The notes under the pieces were generated by a model. It ran no database searches and had not been told where the DNA came from. It worked only from the letters and a program-made list of their open reading frames with translations. A stretch of DNA of 64,000 bases from contig NZ_AP018209.1 of assembly GCF_002367995.1 (NCBI RefSeq), positions 1 through 64,000 on the forward strand, in the 5' to 3' direction. Origin of the DNA: Calothrix brevissima NIES-22. Lineage in GTDB: Bacteria > Cyanobacteriota > Cyanobacteriia > Cyanobacteriales > Nostocaceae. The position numbers were made by a program, and so were the translations under genes. Of this stretch, positions 36,347-44,756 are shown piece by piece. Position 1 is the first letter of the stretch; each line of letters starts with the position of its first letter.

Positions 36347-36833
36347 TATCAATTCAAAATTCAAAATTCAAAATTCAAAATTCGCTCATTAGAAAGCTAG
36401 ATATCACCAGAGTTTGAGGTGTGCATCTATAGCTTTCTTTTTTTAATCGGTATAATTTTGTTTTTGAAAGCTTCTTCAATACAAGATGTGGAGTGTAGGG
36501 AATAAAGAAAATTGTTAACTTTAATGTATTAAAATCTAATAGTCTTAACGCTGTCTTGTCACTTTTAGAAAACAATAGCAGGCAAGTTTTGAGCCTTGGA
36601 TTTAATTTTGCTTTGAGGCTGAATTTTTTCTCCATCAATTAAGTTTTATAAACAAGAAGTGAAATCAAAGCCCTATAATCCTTTGAAAAATTTAATTCTC
36701 CAAGTTTGACAAAATAGTCTTTCATACCAATTCAGTAAAAATATGAGAAGATGCAACCTCTAAAATTTATACTACTTGCTCTATTAATGAGCGAATTTTG
36801 AATTTTGAATTTTGAATTTGTATTATCTTCTCA
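36336..36833. repeat. 498-bp segment bounded by about 50-bp inverted repeats
   Basis: The left arm (36336-36391) and right arm (36785-36833) are inverted copies. Both contain TGAGAAGATA, a run of CAAAATT heptamer-like units, and CGCTCATTA. The left arm has one extra unit. Each arm covers the stop codon of a convergent gene, so the last residues (R-R) of both proteins come from repeat DNA. Between the arms no gene is credible. It could be a MITE-like insertion or a structure that protects both 3' ends. Confidence 0.7.
36391..36446 (+). terminator. Rho-independent terminator of the secretion operon
   Basis: AGAAAGCTA (36391-36399) pairs with TAGCTTTCT (36430-36438), with GAT/ATC extending the stem inward, and seven T follow. 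It ends the plus-strand operon. Confidence 0.8.
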
Positions 36834-39800
36834 TTCCCCTCGTAGGTTTTGGTGATTGCTCATATTTAGCTACTGTTTTAGCTATCTTCTCCTGTTCTTT
36901 TCGCCATAATTCTTCTTTAATAGTGGTCAATCTTTCTTGCAGTATCGGCGATTTTAAAACATCAGCAATAGTTTTCATCTCTAGAGTTTTCTGTTCTTTC
37001 TCCCAGGTTTCATGATTTTTAACCTGGGATTCCCATTGCTGGATTGTTGATTCTAAGTTTTGTTTTTGAGTAAATAATTCTTTAATAGTTTCTATAGTTT
37101 CTAGTTGTTTATTTAAAGCCGAGTTATATTTATTACTCAATTTATGAAGTGGGAAATATTCCATTACTCTGATAGCTTTCTCTTGAATAGCGTGTTCTAT
37201 CCATAAACTGTCAAGTTGTTGTTGTAATTGATTAATTTGGCTAGAAATTGCTTGTCTATCAATTGTCGGTGGCAGTTGTGCTACTGAATCTGAGAAATAT
37301 TCATTAACAGCTTGTTCTAAGTACAGTAACTCTTGGTTAGTTAGTTCATTGATTACTTTGTTGAATGATGAAAAAGTAGTTTTATCTGAAAAACGTTGTT
37401 GCAGTCGTTGTTTACGTTCCTGTTCATTCAACTTTTTGGGCGGTGCAGGTGGGATATGTCGCTGTTTATTGTTGTTATCTCGCCATGTTTTGAGGGTTGA
37501 TGCTGAGGAAAATGCCTTTTCGTATGCCAGTGGCCCCATTGCCACAATCAAATCATCAACTCCTTTATTAGGGCCTGGCAATGTCACCACACTGACCCTA
37601 GCGCCCTGTTCCTCCAATAATCTACCAGTGCGCGAGATGGCAATTTCTATATTTTGCAGAGTTTCAGGTCGCGTCTCGTAGTCAAAGCAGAAACTAATTT
37701 CCCGGTCTGGCGTGGCGAAAACAGCTAACTCATCCATGAGTCTAGCTTTCATCTTTTCCCCTAGCTCATCTTTACTGCGATAACCGGCGTAAATCCCTGG
37801 TAGTCCAATGGCAGGGTGTCCCTGACTCAACAGACTGGCAGCTTTCTTCGCTCCTTCAGTGATTGTGACTGGTAGATTATGCTTCCAAACACAGTACCAA
37901 AATCCCGAAGTGCGATCGCACTCGCTTGGTTCTACCCCAAATTTTTCATACATACGTTCTGCAATATCATCCGGCACATCAAGCAGGAAGATACTCAGTT
38001 CAGTTTTTGGTGGATGCTCATATTTAATGAATTTGCCTGGCTTATCAGCTTTTTCTCTTGGGTTATTGGGTTTGTAACATCCCCACAACTTCCTTTCAGG
38101 TTTATCTCCAGACTGTAGATTTGCGAAGGATTTGGGATTAACGCCAGCATCACACCACCAACCTCCATCTTCAATGTGAGCATATTTGCTGATCGTGCCA
38201 TTGGACAACCTGCCTGTATTAGTACGTGGCAGTTTGTCACTGTACATCAGGTATTCCCAAGCTTCATGCTCCCAATCTTGAGTCTGATGCAGACTTTTGA
38301 AGTTAAGGGCGGCAATTTCTGGGTGAATGGCACTGTCTTCTACCAATTCTCGCAAGTGTTGAGAGTCTAGTCTTTCGGGGGCTTCACCCAAATTAGCGGG
38401 AGTCCAAAATGCTACTTTTGGCTGTGCTGTTTTTGGGATTGGTTTTTTAATAACAGGCGGTTGAGTAGGAACGGGAGGCTCTTGAGCTGGGGTGCTGGGG
38501 GGCAGAGGGGAAGAATTGGGCGGAGGGGCTGGGGTGCTGGGGTGCTGAGGGGAAGAATTGGGCAGAGGGGCAGAGGTGCTGGGGTGTAGAGGAGAAGGCT
38601 TACTGTAAGATTGCTCCTCCGCTCCTCCGCTCCTCCGCTCCTCTGCTCCAGAGTTCCTCCGCTCCTCTTCTTCCGGGCTTCTAGCTACAATTACAGCATT
38701 TGCAACCTGTTCTTTCTCTAGTTTTAACTGGTGTTGCTTCTCTAATTCCTTCTGCCGCAGTACAAAGAGAGCATTTTCTTTAGCTTTACTCAACTGTGCC
38801 AAAGCTAGTAAATTGTCTTTATCCTCCGTGTACAGTTTCAAGTCATACCTGGCACGGCTAACGGCAACATAAAAACTTTCCTGCCCAATAGTCTGATCCG
38901 CAGCTATCAGCACCCTATCGGCAGTTTTTCCTTGGCTACTATATGTAGTGCTGACAATCGCATAATCCAGGTGCTGGGCTTGTTGCAGGTTTACTGATTC
39001 TGTTAGACCACTATCTAAATACTCAATTTGAGCTTTATGAAGGTCAATGGCTTTAACGACAAACTCCTGACCGTTACGCCGTCCTAATTGTCGGTCGTTT
39101 TTTGTCCAGCGTAGGCGATCGCTCTTAGCTATTTCAATACTTTGTCGTTGGTAAACTGCTTTACTAAATCCCGTGTCTACTTCAAGTTGCTTGCCATCAG
39201 TAGCCTTTAATATCAATCGGTCGGTGTCCTTGCCTACGACTTCATACAACTCACCCTTGGACAGCCCCCGACGCTTATAACTGCGAGTGGGCATCACCAT
39301 ATCACCCAACTCAAAGTTGTGAGTGTAACGCATTTGTACTGATGTGAGGTCTTTGGCTTGCAGTTGGGTGATATTGGTCGCGGTTCCTAAACTCCCTTCA
39401 GCTTTTAAATGCTCCCGAATGGCTTGAGTGATTGCTAAACGTTCAAAGTTTGTTCCTGCTAATACTAGGGTTCGTGTTCGTTCAGAGGGCGTGGATTTGA
39501 TATAGTCAGCAGCGATCGCCTCAATTTTGGATTCTGGGGTTACAGTCTGGATGTAGCCATTTTCATCTAAGCGTTCAAATCCCTCTTGAATTCGACCGGA
39601 TGCTACTAGGTCTACTGCTAATTTGAGTTTCGGCGCACGTTGTCTATTCGATTCGTTTAAGTGGCTGGTTTTAATACCTGCCTGTTGCAGCGATTTGAAG
39701 GGGTTGCCAGCTTCTACAGCTGATAACTGTTTTGTGTCTCCCACTAACAATACTCTGGCTTGCTCAACAGTAGCCCGTTCTAGCAGGGCTAGGGCATCTT

Positions 39801-41313
39801 TAGCACTGAGTAATCCGGCTTCGTCCACTACCCATATTTGATTGGGTTCAATTTCTTGGGGTGGTTCAGAAACTAACAATCTAGCAACTGTTTCGGCTTG
39901 GATATCCAACTCTTGACTCAAAACCTTAGCCGCCATCGAACTGGGGGCAAAGCCTTTGATGGTGTAGCCTGATGCGATGGCGATTGCCTCCGGCACTGCG
40001 CGAAGCGCAATCGCTTTTAGTTCCTTGAGTGCAAAAGTCTTACCAGCACCAGCTACTCCCTGCCATGCCATGAATTGGTCTGTTGTGGTTGCTGCATCTA
40101 GTACCGCTCGACGCTGATCTTGGTTTAAAGCTGTTTTCTCCAGGTGGCTAGAAACTACCTTTTGGTGGGCCAGTGGGCTAATTTGACCCTGCCCCTTCTG
40201 CATCAATTTAATGGTCGCCAATTCTCGGTGAACTGCCGCTAGGGTGGTAAAGTCGCGTTTTTCTGGTGATAGGCTGAGTAATTCTGAGCTAGTTTTAATT
40301 AATGGCTCAATCAGGCTTACGTCCGTGGCTAATCCCTGGTCGAGGATGAATTTTTCTAAGTCTTCCTGGGTAAAAGCAACATTTCTTTCCGAGCAGTGGG
40401 CGATCGCCATAGCTAAATTCTCATGGCTGACTAACCTCTGTTGTAGTTCCGGCTGCGCTTCAAGAGCCTGGACAAAATTAATCCCCAATGCTGCTGCTTC
40501 TTCTCTCCACTTAGCTTTTAACTCTTGGGGGTTGATTTTCTGCTTTAAATTCCGGGTGGTAGTCCAAGCTGCTTCTCGCTCGGCCCAAGTTGCATTTTCA
40601 CCTGCTGCATTTAATATTTGCTGTCTGCGTTTGGAGAATTCTTGTAAATCCTCAACTCTTAACCCTTTTATCTCAAACTGTCCGTGTTTTCTAGGTTCTA
40701 CTTGATACCCTAATTTCTCTACCTCTATTGCTAAGTAGTTTTGGTATACCATACCGAGAAATTTCTTATTTTTGAAAATCTCATCGTTAAGTAAGCTATA
40801 CCATTTACCATTTTCTAGCTGCGTCATGTTCATGACCAAGGCATGAGTATGCAGATGTGGGTCTAGTTCCCTGGTTTCAATATGGTCAAATTCCGCGACT
40901 ACTAGGTTGTTAGTCCGGATCAGTTGCTGTCCCTGTTGGGTTGTGGCTCTGGTGTAGCTATAACGTTGTTCAATCAGTTCTAAAGTCTTTTGTACCGCTA
41001 ACTGATGGGCTTGTATCAGTCTTTCATCCCCGCCTACCAACGCTTGCAGGCTAACACTTTTCGGTGCGGAGAAGGTAAAGTCGGTTGCGGCGCGACGTTG
41101 AGATGAGTTTAACTTCCTAGCACAGAGGTTTTGGCTGCCGTCAGGCTTAAGCCCATTGACAATGTTAGAAAATGTTTCTTGATGATCTACTGCTCCTGAT
41201 AGCCCTAATTTTTTTGCACCTTTACCAGACCAGCGTGAAGCACCTTCCTGGTAATATCCTTCCATGAAGTAATGTACTGCTTGCTGAGGTTCTGTATTCT
41301 TTCCTGTTAACAC
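36823..41313 (-). CDS. MobF relaxase-helicase (TraI/TrwC type) with C-terminal DUF3854
   Basis: This 1496-residue protein nicks and unwinds DNA for transfer. The relaxase domain has Y20/Y21 (MEGYYQEG) and the histidine triad HLHTH (H153, H155, H157). The helicase domain has Walker A GVAGAGKTF (about 417-425) and Walker B VVDEAGLL (about 494-501). A linker of short tandem repeat origin (about 870-935) leads to a DUF3854/TOPRIM-like domain (about 975-1290, with EGAKKA and FDYET), then a coiled coil. The GTG start at 41313 is supported by GGAGG about 8 bp upstream. The extra domain is related to CyRepA1. Confidence 0.93.
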   Translation of the reverse strand: MLTGKNTEPQQAVHYFMEGYYQEGASRWSGKGAKKLGLSGAVDHQETFSNIVNGLKPDGSQNLCARKLNSSQRRAATDFTFSAPKSVSLQALVGGDERLIQAHQLAVQKTLELIEQRYSYTRATTQQGQQLIRTNNLVVAEFDHIETRELDPHLHTHALVMNMTQLENGKWYSLLNDEIFKNKKFLGMVYQNYLAIEVEKLGYQVEPRKHGQFEIKGLRVEDLQEFSKRRQQILNAAGENATWAEREAAWTTTRNLKQKINPQELKAKWREEAAALGINFVQALEAQPELQQRLVSHENLAMAIAHCSERNVAFTQEDLEKFILDQGLATDVSLIEPLIKTSSELLSLSPEKRDFTTLAAVHRELATIKLMQKGQGQISPLAHQKVVSSHLEKTALNQDQRRAVLDAATTTDQFMAWQGVAGAGKTFALKELKAIALRAVPEAIAIASGYTIKGFAPSSMAAKVLSQELDIQAETVARLLVSEPPQEIEPNQIWVVDEAGLLSAKDALALLERATVEQARVLLVGDTKQLSAVEAGNPFKSLQQAGIKTSHLNESNRQRAPKLKLAVDLVASGRIQEGFERLDENGYIQTVTPESKIEAIAADYIKSTPSERTRTLVLAGTNFERLAITQAIREHLKAEGSLGTATNITQLQAKDLTSVQMRYTHNFELGDMVMPTRSYKRRGLSKGELYEVVGKDTDRLILKATDGKQLEVDTGFSKAVYQRQSIEIAKSDRLRWTKNDRQLGRRNGQEFVVKAIDLHKAQIEYLDSGLTESVNLQQAQHLDYAIVSTTYSSQGKTADRVLIAADQTIGQESFYVAVSRARYDLKLYTEDKDNLLALAQLSKAKENALFVLRQKELEKQHQLKLEKEQVANAVIVARSPEEEERRNSGAEERRSGGAEEQSYSKPSPLHPSTSAPLPNSSPQHPSTPAPPPNSSPLPPSTPAQEPPVPTQPPVIKKPIPKTAQPKVAFWTPANLGEAPERLDSQHLRELVEDSAIHPEIAALNFKSLHQTQDWEHEAWEYLMYSDKLPRTNTGRLSNGTISKYAHIEDGGWWCDAGVNPKSFANLQSGDKPERKLWGCYKPNNPREKADKPGKFIKYEHPPKTELSIFLLDVPDDIAERMYEKFGVEPSECDRTSGFWYCVWKHNLPVTITEGAKKAASLLSQGHPAIGLPGIYAGYRSKDELGEKMKARLMDELAVFATPDREISFCFDYETRPETLQNIEIAISRTGRLLEEQGARVSVVTLPGPNKGVDDLIVAMGPLAYEKAFSSASTLKTWRDNNNKQRHIPPAPPKKLNEQERKQRLQQRFSDKTTFSSFNKVINELTNQELLYLEQAVNEYFSDSVAQLPPTIDRQAISSQINQLQQQLDSLWIEHAIQEKAIRVMEYFPLHKLSNKYNSALNKQLETIETIKELFTQKQNLESTIQQWESQVKNHETWEKEQKTLEMKTIADVLKSPILQERLTTIKEELWRKEQEKIAKTVAKYEQSPKPTRGMRR

Positions 41314-41329
41314 TAACCACCTCCAAAGA

Positions 41330-41520
41330 AAGCTGGGGGAGCAGGGGTAGCCGGGGGAGCGGGGGGAGCAAGAGTTTCTGAGAAATTACTCGTTTGTTCT
41401 GCAATCTCTCTATTTTCAAAAGTTTAGTTTTCTTCTTTTTTAACCTCTCTATCTTCAAAAATTCTTTTCTATCCCCAGCCTCCCCAGCCTCCCCAGCTTC
41501 CCCAGCCCTTCCCTGCCCCT
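41330..41520. repeat. Short tandem repeats (GGGGAGC and CCCCAGC types) near relaxase start
   Basis: GGGGGAGCAGGGGTAGCCGG-type text occurs around 41335-41370 and CCCCAGCCTCCCCAGCCTCC around 41474-41505. The second tract codes for the GKLGRLGRLG end of the neighbouring gene. Confidence 0.6.
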
Positions 41521-41952
41521 TTCATAGAATGTCAGGTTTAGCGGTTGGAATAATTCAGGTATTTGGCTAGGCTCACTAATTACAAATTCAAGTTCTATAT
41601 CTGGGACATTCTTGAGCAAGCTTATTATCTTTTCAAAGTGCTGACCATCAACGCACCAAACTTTGAATGAAGCATAACGGTTGGGCTTTATCTCATAAAA
41701 AAATCTGTCACTCTTTGGTAGCTTTCTAAATACTTCCACAGCATCCGGATGATATTTACAAAAGTTAAAACCTACCCAGTTAATCGGTTTAAAATAGGCG
41801 ATGCGGATGACGACACTACCCCAATCCCTTGTTGTAGAAGATGAATGACTACTCCAGTAAGGGCTGTTCTTCCAGAAACACATCGACATCATTTGATGCA
41901 CTTGAGTCTTTAAAAGCGCAGGAGTTACTTTCTGTAGTATTGAGTAATTCAA
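41455..41952 (-). CDS. Hypothetical protein upstream of relaxase
   Basis: The 165-residue product has a globular body (about 40-140) with FFYEIKPNRYASFKVWCVDG and VPDIELEFVISEP. Its last 20 residues come from a short tandem repeat, so the natural end was probably changed by repeat insertion. It lies 141 bp upstream of the relaxase, same strand, where relaxosome accessory genes often sit, but I see no DNA-binding motif. Later starts (for example the ATG at 41892) are possible. Function is unknown. Confidence 0.5.
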   Translation of the reverse strand: MNYSILQKVTPALLKTQVHQMMSMCFWKNSPYWSSHSSSTTRDWGSVVIRIAYFKPINWVGFNFCKYHPDAVEVFRKLPKSDRFFYEIKPNRYASFKVWCVDGQHFEKIISLLKNVPDIELEFVISEPSQIPELFQPLNLTFYERGREGLGKLGRLGRLGIEKNF

Positions 41953-42063
41953 AACTTAATATTTGTTAATACCGCTTTGATACCTTTTTAAATTTTAAAT
42001 TATTCTCCATTTTTTTGGGCAAAACTTTTTTGCGTACTGTGCGAAAAAACTAATTTAGAAAAG

Positions 42064-42227
42064 TGACATGGATTTCACATGAAACTGACATGAATTTACC
42101 AAGGATTTAACATAGAAGCTATGTTAAGAAACATAGAGTTACCATGAAAATCACATGAATGTAACTTAGGATTAACAAGAAAATTACCAGAGTTTACCAT
42201 AGATTTCACATAAAACTGACATAACAC
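42064..42227. repeat. parC-like centromere: about fourteen 11-bp direct repeats
   Basis: The repeat consensus is about TNACATGRATT, spaced by 11 bp: 42064, 42075, 42086, 42097 and 42108 form one set of five. A break follows at 42119-42128. Units then continue at 42129, 42140, 42151, 42162, 42173, 42185, 42195, 42206 and 42217, with steps of 10-12 bp. The best units are TGACATGGATT, TCACATGAAAC, TGACATGAATT and TCACATGAATG. The break contains a hairpin ACATAG-AAG-CTATGT (42110-42124). It sits 49 bp before parM. Plasmid R1 parC also uses 11-bp repeats in two sets. Confidence 0.8.
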
Positions 42228-42275
42228 ACTGATGTGTTTTGTTACCGAGATTTTTATCTACTGAGTCATTAAATT

Positions 42276-43394
42276 ATGAACCCATTAACACTGGCAGTAG
42301 ATCCGGGTGGTTCTTTTCTCAAATGTTTCTACACTTTGGAAAGCTTTAAACCGGAACTTATTTTGATGGAGCCGGAAGTCGCTACAGTTCCGCTAGAAAG
42401 TTTACAAGCTTACGAACAAAGTAAGGTTGGTAGTTCTTCTCCTGAAAATAGTGCTTGGATTGAATATCAGGGACACTTTCAAGCTGTTGGCTTTTTAGCT
42501 AGGAAACGCTTTAATGCAGATTTACAACTGCAACGTCGTAAGTTTGAACTGGCTTTACCTAAAGTCTTGGCGATTGTGGGAGCGATCGCAGATAAACATG
42601 ATTTACCTAATGATTCTTCTATTAGGTTAGGTATCTTACTTCCCTGGGGAGAGTACCAAGATAGAGCTTTGTTTGGGGAGTTAATTACTAAAGCACTGGC
42701 TGGTTATCGCTTTAAAGGTCATTCTAAATCCTTTGTGTTGGATACTTTCATGTGTCTGCCAGAAGGCGGCGGTATCCTTACTAGAGGCCGCGCACCAGGC
42801 TCTAGCATTAAAGACCAGACTGTAGCAGTGATTATGCTCGGATACAGAGATACTTCTATCCTGGTGATTGAACGTGGAGAAATGAGCAAAGGTAAAACTG
42901 AACCTTTGGGATTTTCCAAAATGATTGAATCTGTGATGGCGCAAACATCTGGCTTAAATTCCCATCAGCTAACTGCGGCGATTTGCAAGGCGGGACGGAA
43001 TATTAATCCCAAAGCGTTGGAGGAGTTGGCTTCTGTGGATGCTGCTTATCAAGAACATGAGCTAGCCACAATTAAAACTGCTGTCACTAATGGCAGAAAA
43101 GAATACTGGATGATGTTGTCTAATTGGTTGAAGTTGCAAGTTCCTCGTGATGTGGGTGAAGTGATTATTGGTGGGGGCACAGCTCACTATTTTCGCTCTC
43201 AACTAAATAATCTTTTCTCTAACGCTACGGTTAACTGGTGTGAGAATTTAGAATCGCAAATCACCAATAATTTTTCTGGGGTGACTGCTAAATCCCTGCA
43301 ATACCGTCTCACAGATGTCTATGGATTATTTTTCTATCTATGCGGTAGCAGTTTGAAACAGAATCAAGTGCAAGTAGGTACTGCCAATGGATAA
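42276..43394 (+). CDS. parM: ParM/StbA-like actin ATPase (plasmid segregation)
   Basis: The 372-residue protein has an actin fold of the ParM class: phosphate-1 loop AVDPGGSFLKC (about 7-17), IMLGYRDTSILVI (about 190-202) in place of phosphate-2, and the adenosine motif VIIGGGTAHY (about 294-303). Such proteins form filaments that push plasmid copies apart. It follows the 11-bp repeat array and overlaps the next gene by 8 bp, which gives the standard parC-parM-parR order. Divergent from E. coli R1 ParM in sequence. Confidence 0.82.
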   Translation: MNPLTLAVDPGGSFLKCFYTLESFKPELILMEPEVATVPLESLQAYEQSKVGSSSPENSAWIEYQGHFQAVGFLARKRFNADLQLQRRKFELALPKVLAIVGAIADKHDLPNDSSIRLGILLPWGEYQDRALFGELITKALAGYRFKGHSKSFVLDTFMCLPEGGGILTRGRAPGSSIKDQTVAVIMLGYRDTSILVIERGEMSKGKTEPLGFSKMIESVMAQTSGLNSHQLTAAICKAGRNINPKALEELASVDAAYQEHELATIKTAVTNGRKEYWMMLSNWLKLQVPRDVGEVIIGGGTAHYFRSQLNNLFSNATVNWCENLESQITNNFSGVTAKSLQYRLTDVYGLFFYLCGSSLKQNQVQVGTANG

Positions 43395-43839
43395 CCTAAT
43401 TGAGTACCGATGTCGAATTGCTATAGAAGCTCAAGAATCCAATGTCGCTCTGGTGAATTTTCTCAAAACTAAGGAGACTTTAGCTTTTACTGAGAGAGAT
43501 AAAGTTTTTTCAGCTCTTTCGGCTTATTGGCTACCTTTCGCTTTAAGAAATGCCGGATGTTCGGATTCTCAATCAAAGCAGTGTGCTAAGAACGCTATCT
43601 ATCGGTTGAAGTTGCATATTAGTTATCTGGTTGAAAGTTTTGGTCTAGATAATGAAGATTTTGTCACTCAACCCGTAAAAGCTACCGAGCCAATTTCACC
43701 AGTTAACAAAACACCAAAGGTTGATGTTGATTTGACACCATCAACTGCTAAGGCGAGTTCAGAAAATACGCCTGAACTTAATTTAGAGCAGTTGATACAT
43801 CACGAAGATGACAGCACTTTTGAAGGATTATTTAACTAA
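43387..43839 (+). CDS. parR: ParR-like adaptor protein
   Basis: The 150-residue product overlaps parM by 8 bp. Its N-terminal part (about 1-100) is helical, without a visible ribbon-helix-helix motif but basic in places (CAKNAIYRLKLH). A disordered linker (about 105-135) leads to an acidic, hydrophobic C-terminal tip, HHEDDSTFEGLFN. In known systems a ParR C-terminal peptide caps the ParM filament. The call is from order, size and this tail, not from sequence identity. Confidence 0.6.
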   Translation: MDNLIEYRCRIAIEAQESNVALVNFLKTKETLAFTERDKVFSALSAYWLPFALRNAGCSDSQSKQCAKNAIYRLKLHISYLVESFGLDNEDFVTQPVKATEPISPVNKTPKVDVDLTPSTAKASSENTPELNLEQLIHHEDDSTFEGLFN

Positions 43840-43962
43840 GTCGGAAGTAGGAAGTCGCAAGTCGGAAGTAATTAATTAAAACTCTCTACTTCCGACCTCC
43901 AAATTCCGACTTCTGGAAAAACCGTACTTCCGACTTCTGACTTTCGACTTCCGATTTCATTT
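43836..43962. repeat. Heptamer repeats (AAGTCGG/CCGACTT), inverted
   Basis: GTCGGAAGTAGGAAGTCGCA units around 43840-43870 face CTTCCGACTTCTGACTTTCG units around 43925-43955. The inverted arrangement may form a hairpin between parR and the next gene. Confidence 0.7.
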
Positions 43963-43979
43963 AATTAATAGGGGGTAAT

Positions 43980-44756
43980 ATGCCTTATACCAAAGAGGCG
44001 TTACAAAATATGTACGCTCTATCAACAGAAGATGTCAATGCATCTCTAGAAATTTGTGGATTACCTGTAGATAAACAGGAGTATGATGATGAAGAAATTG
44101 CGGCGGTTGATTTTCAACAAGCAGTTGATTTAGTCAAACAACAGAACTCTAATACGTCCACTACACCAGAAAATGATGCTCTAGAAGGTAAGAAGAAAAG
44201 GAAAACTAAACCGTTAGATACTACCGAGTTACTTGCTAAAGCTCGTGACAAAGGGGTTAAACTCACCCTGCTAGAAACTATGCAAGTATTACAAGCTTGT
44301 GGGCTATCAGAAAAGGAAGAATATTCTCAGTCTGAATGCTTACGCTTTCTCGAAGCAAGCGATTTAATTAAAAAGCAGCACAAATCTGTTGAGGAAGTGG
44401 CACAACATTTTGGGGTAACTACCGATAGCCCTACACAATTTGAGGATGTAGATACAAGTGAGCTTCTGCAAGAACTAGGAGAGACTACAGCTTTATTGGG
44501 GGAAGAGGAGCGAGAGTTAATTAGGGAAATGGTGCGACAGAAGGCTAAGGGTGATATGGCTGGGCTGCCTAAGTTGTATTTGCAATCATTAATTGAGGAG
44601 ATGAAATCGTCACAATTTCAACAAGAATGGCAGCAACTACGAGATGCTTTCAAAGCTAGGATCATGGGAAAAAAGCCAACTTCCCCAGCATTCCCACCGC
44701 AGCCACCTTTGATGAGCTTGCCACCGATATCGGAGAATGGGTCAACATCCGAATAG
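43980..44756 (+). CDS. Hypothetical protein, zero-frame product (possible frameshift gene)
   Basis: The 258-residue product is acidic and helical, with two similar modules: about 1-60 (YALSTEDVNASLEICGLP) and about 80-150 (TLLETMQVLQACGLSEKEEY), each followed by a short acidic stretch. The modules look like small HTH-type folds. From residue 233 the zero-frame end is proline-rich and short (PTSPAFPPQPPLMSL), unlike the rest. An in-phase slippery sequence covers codons 231-232, and a long -1 frame opens there. It follows parR by 140 bp. Function is unknown. Confidence 0.65.
   Translation: MPYTKEALQNMYALSTEDVNASLEICGLPVDKQEYDDEEIAAVDFQQAVDLVKQQNSNTSTTPENDALEGKKKRKTKPLDTTELLAKARDKGVKLTLLETMQVLQACGLSEKEEYSQSECLRFLEASDLIKKQHKSVEEVAQHFGVTTDSPTQFEDVDTSELLQELGETTALLGEEERELIREMVRQKAKGDMAGLPKLYLQSLIEEMKSSQFQQEWQQLRDAFKARIMGKKPTSPAFPPQPPLMSLPPISENGSTSE
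44669..44675 (+). promoter_or_regulatory. A AAA AAG slippery heptamer (candidate -1 frameshift site)
   Basis: The heptamer is in the exact X XXY YYZ phase of the zero frame (codon 232 ends at 44675). An AGGA lies 10 bp upstream, as in the dnaX stimulator. The -1 frame is open from 44660 to 45166. Confidence 0.55.

Noticed and set aside
41222-41458. Small minus-strand reading frame before the relaxase
   Set aside because: It translates tandem repeats and overlaps the relaxase start and its ribosome site. The GTG start of the relaxase is better supported.
42110-42124. Small palindrome as a separate operator
   Set aside because: It falls inside the 11-bp repeat array and is better read as the break between two repeat sets.
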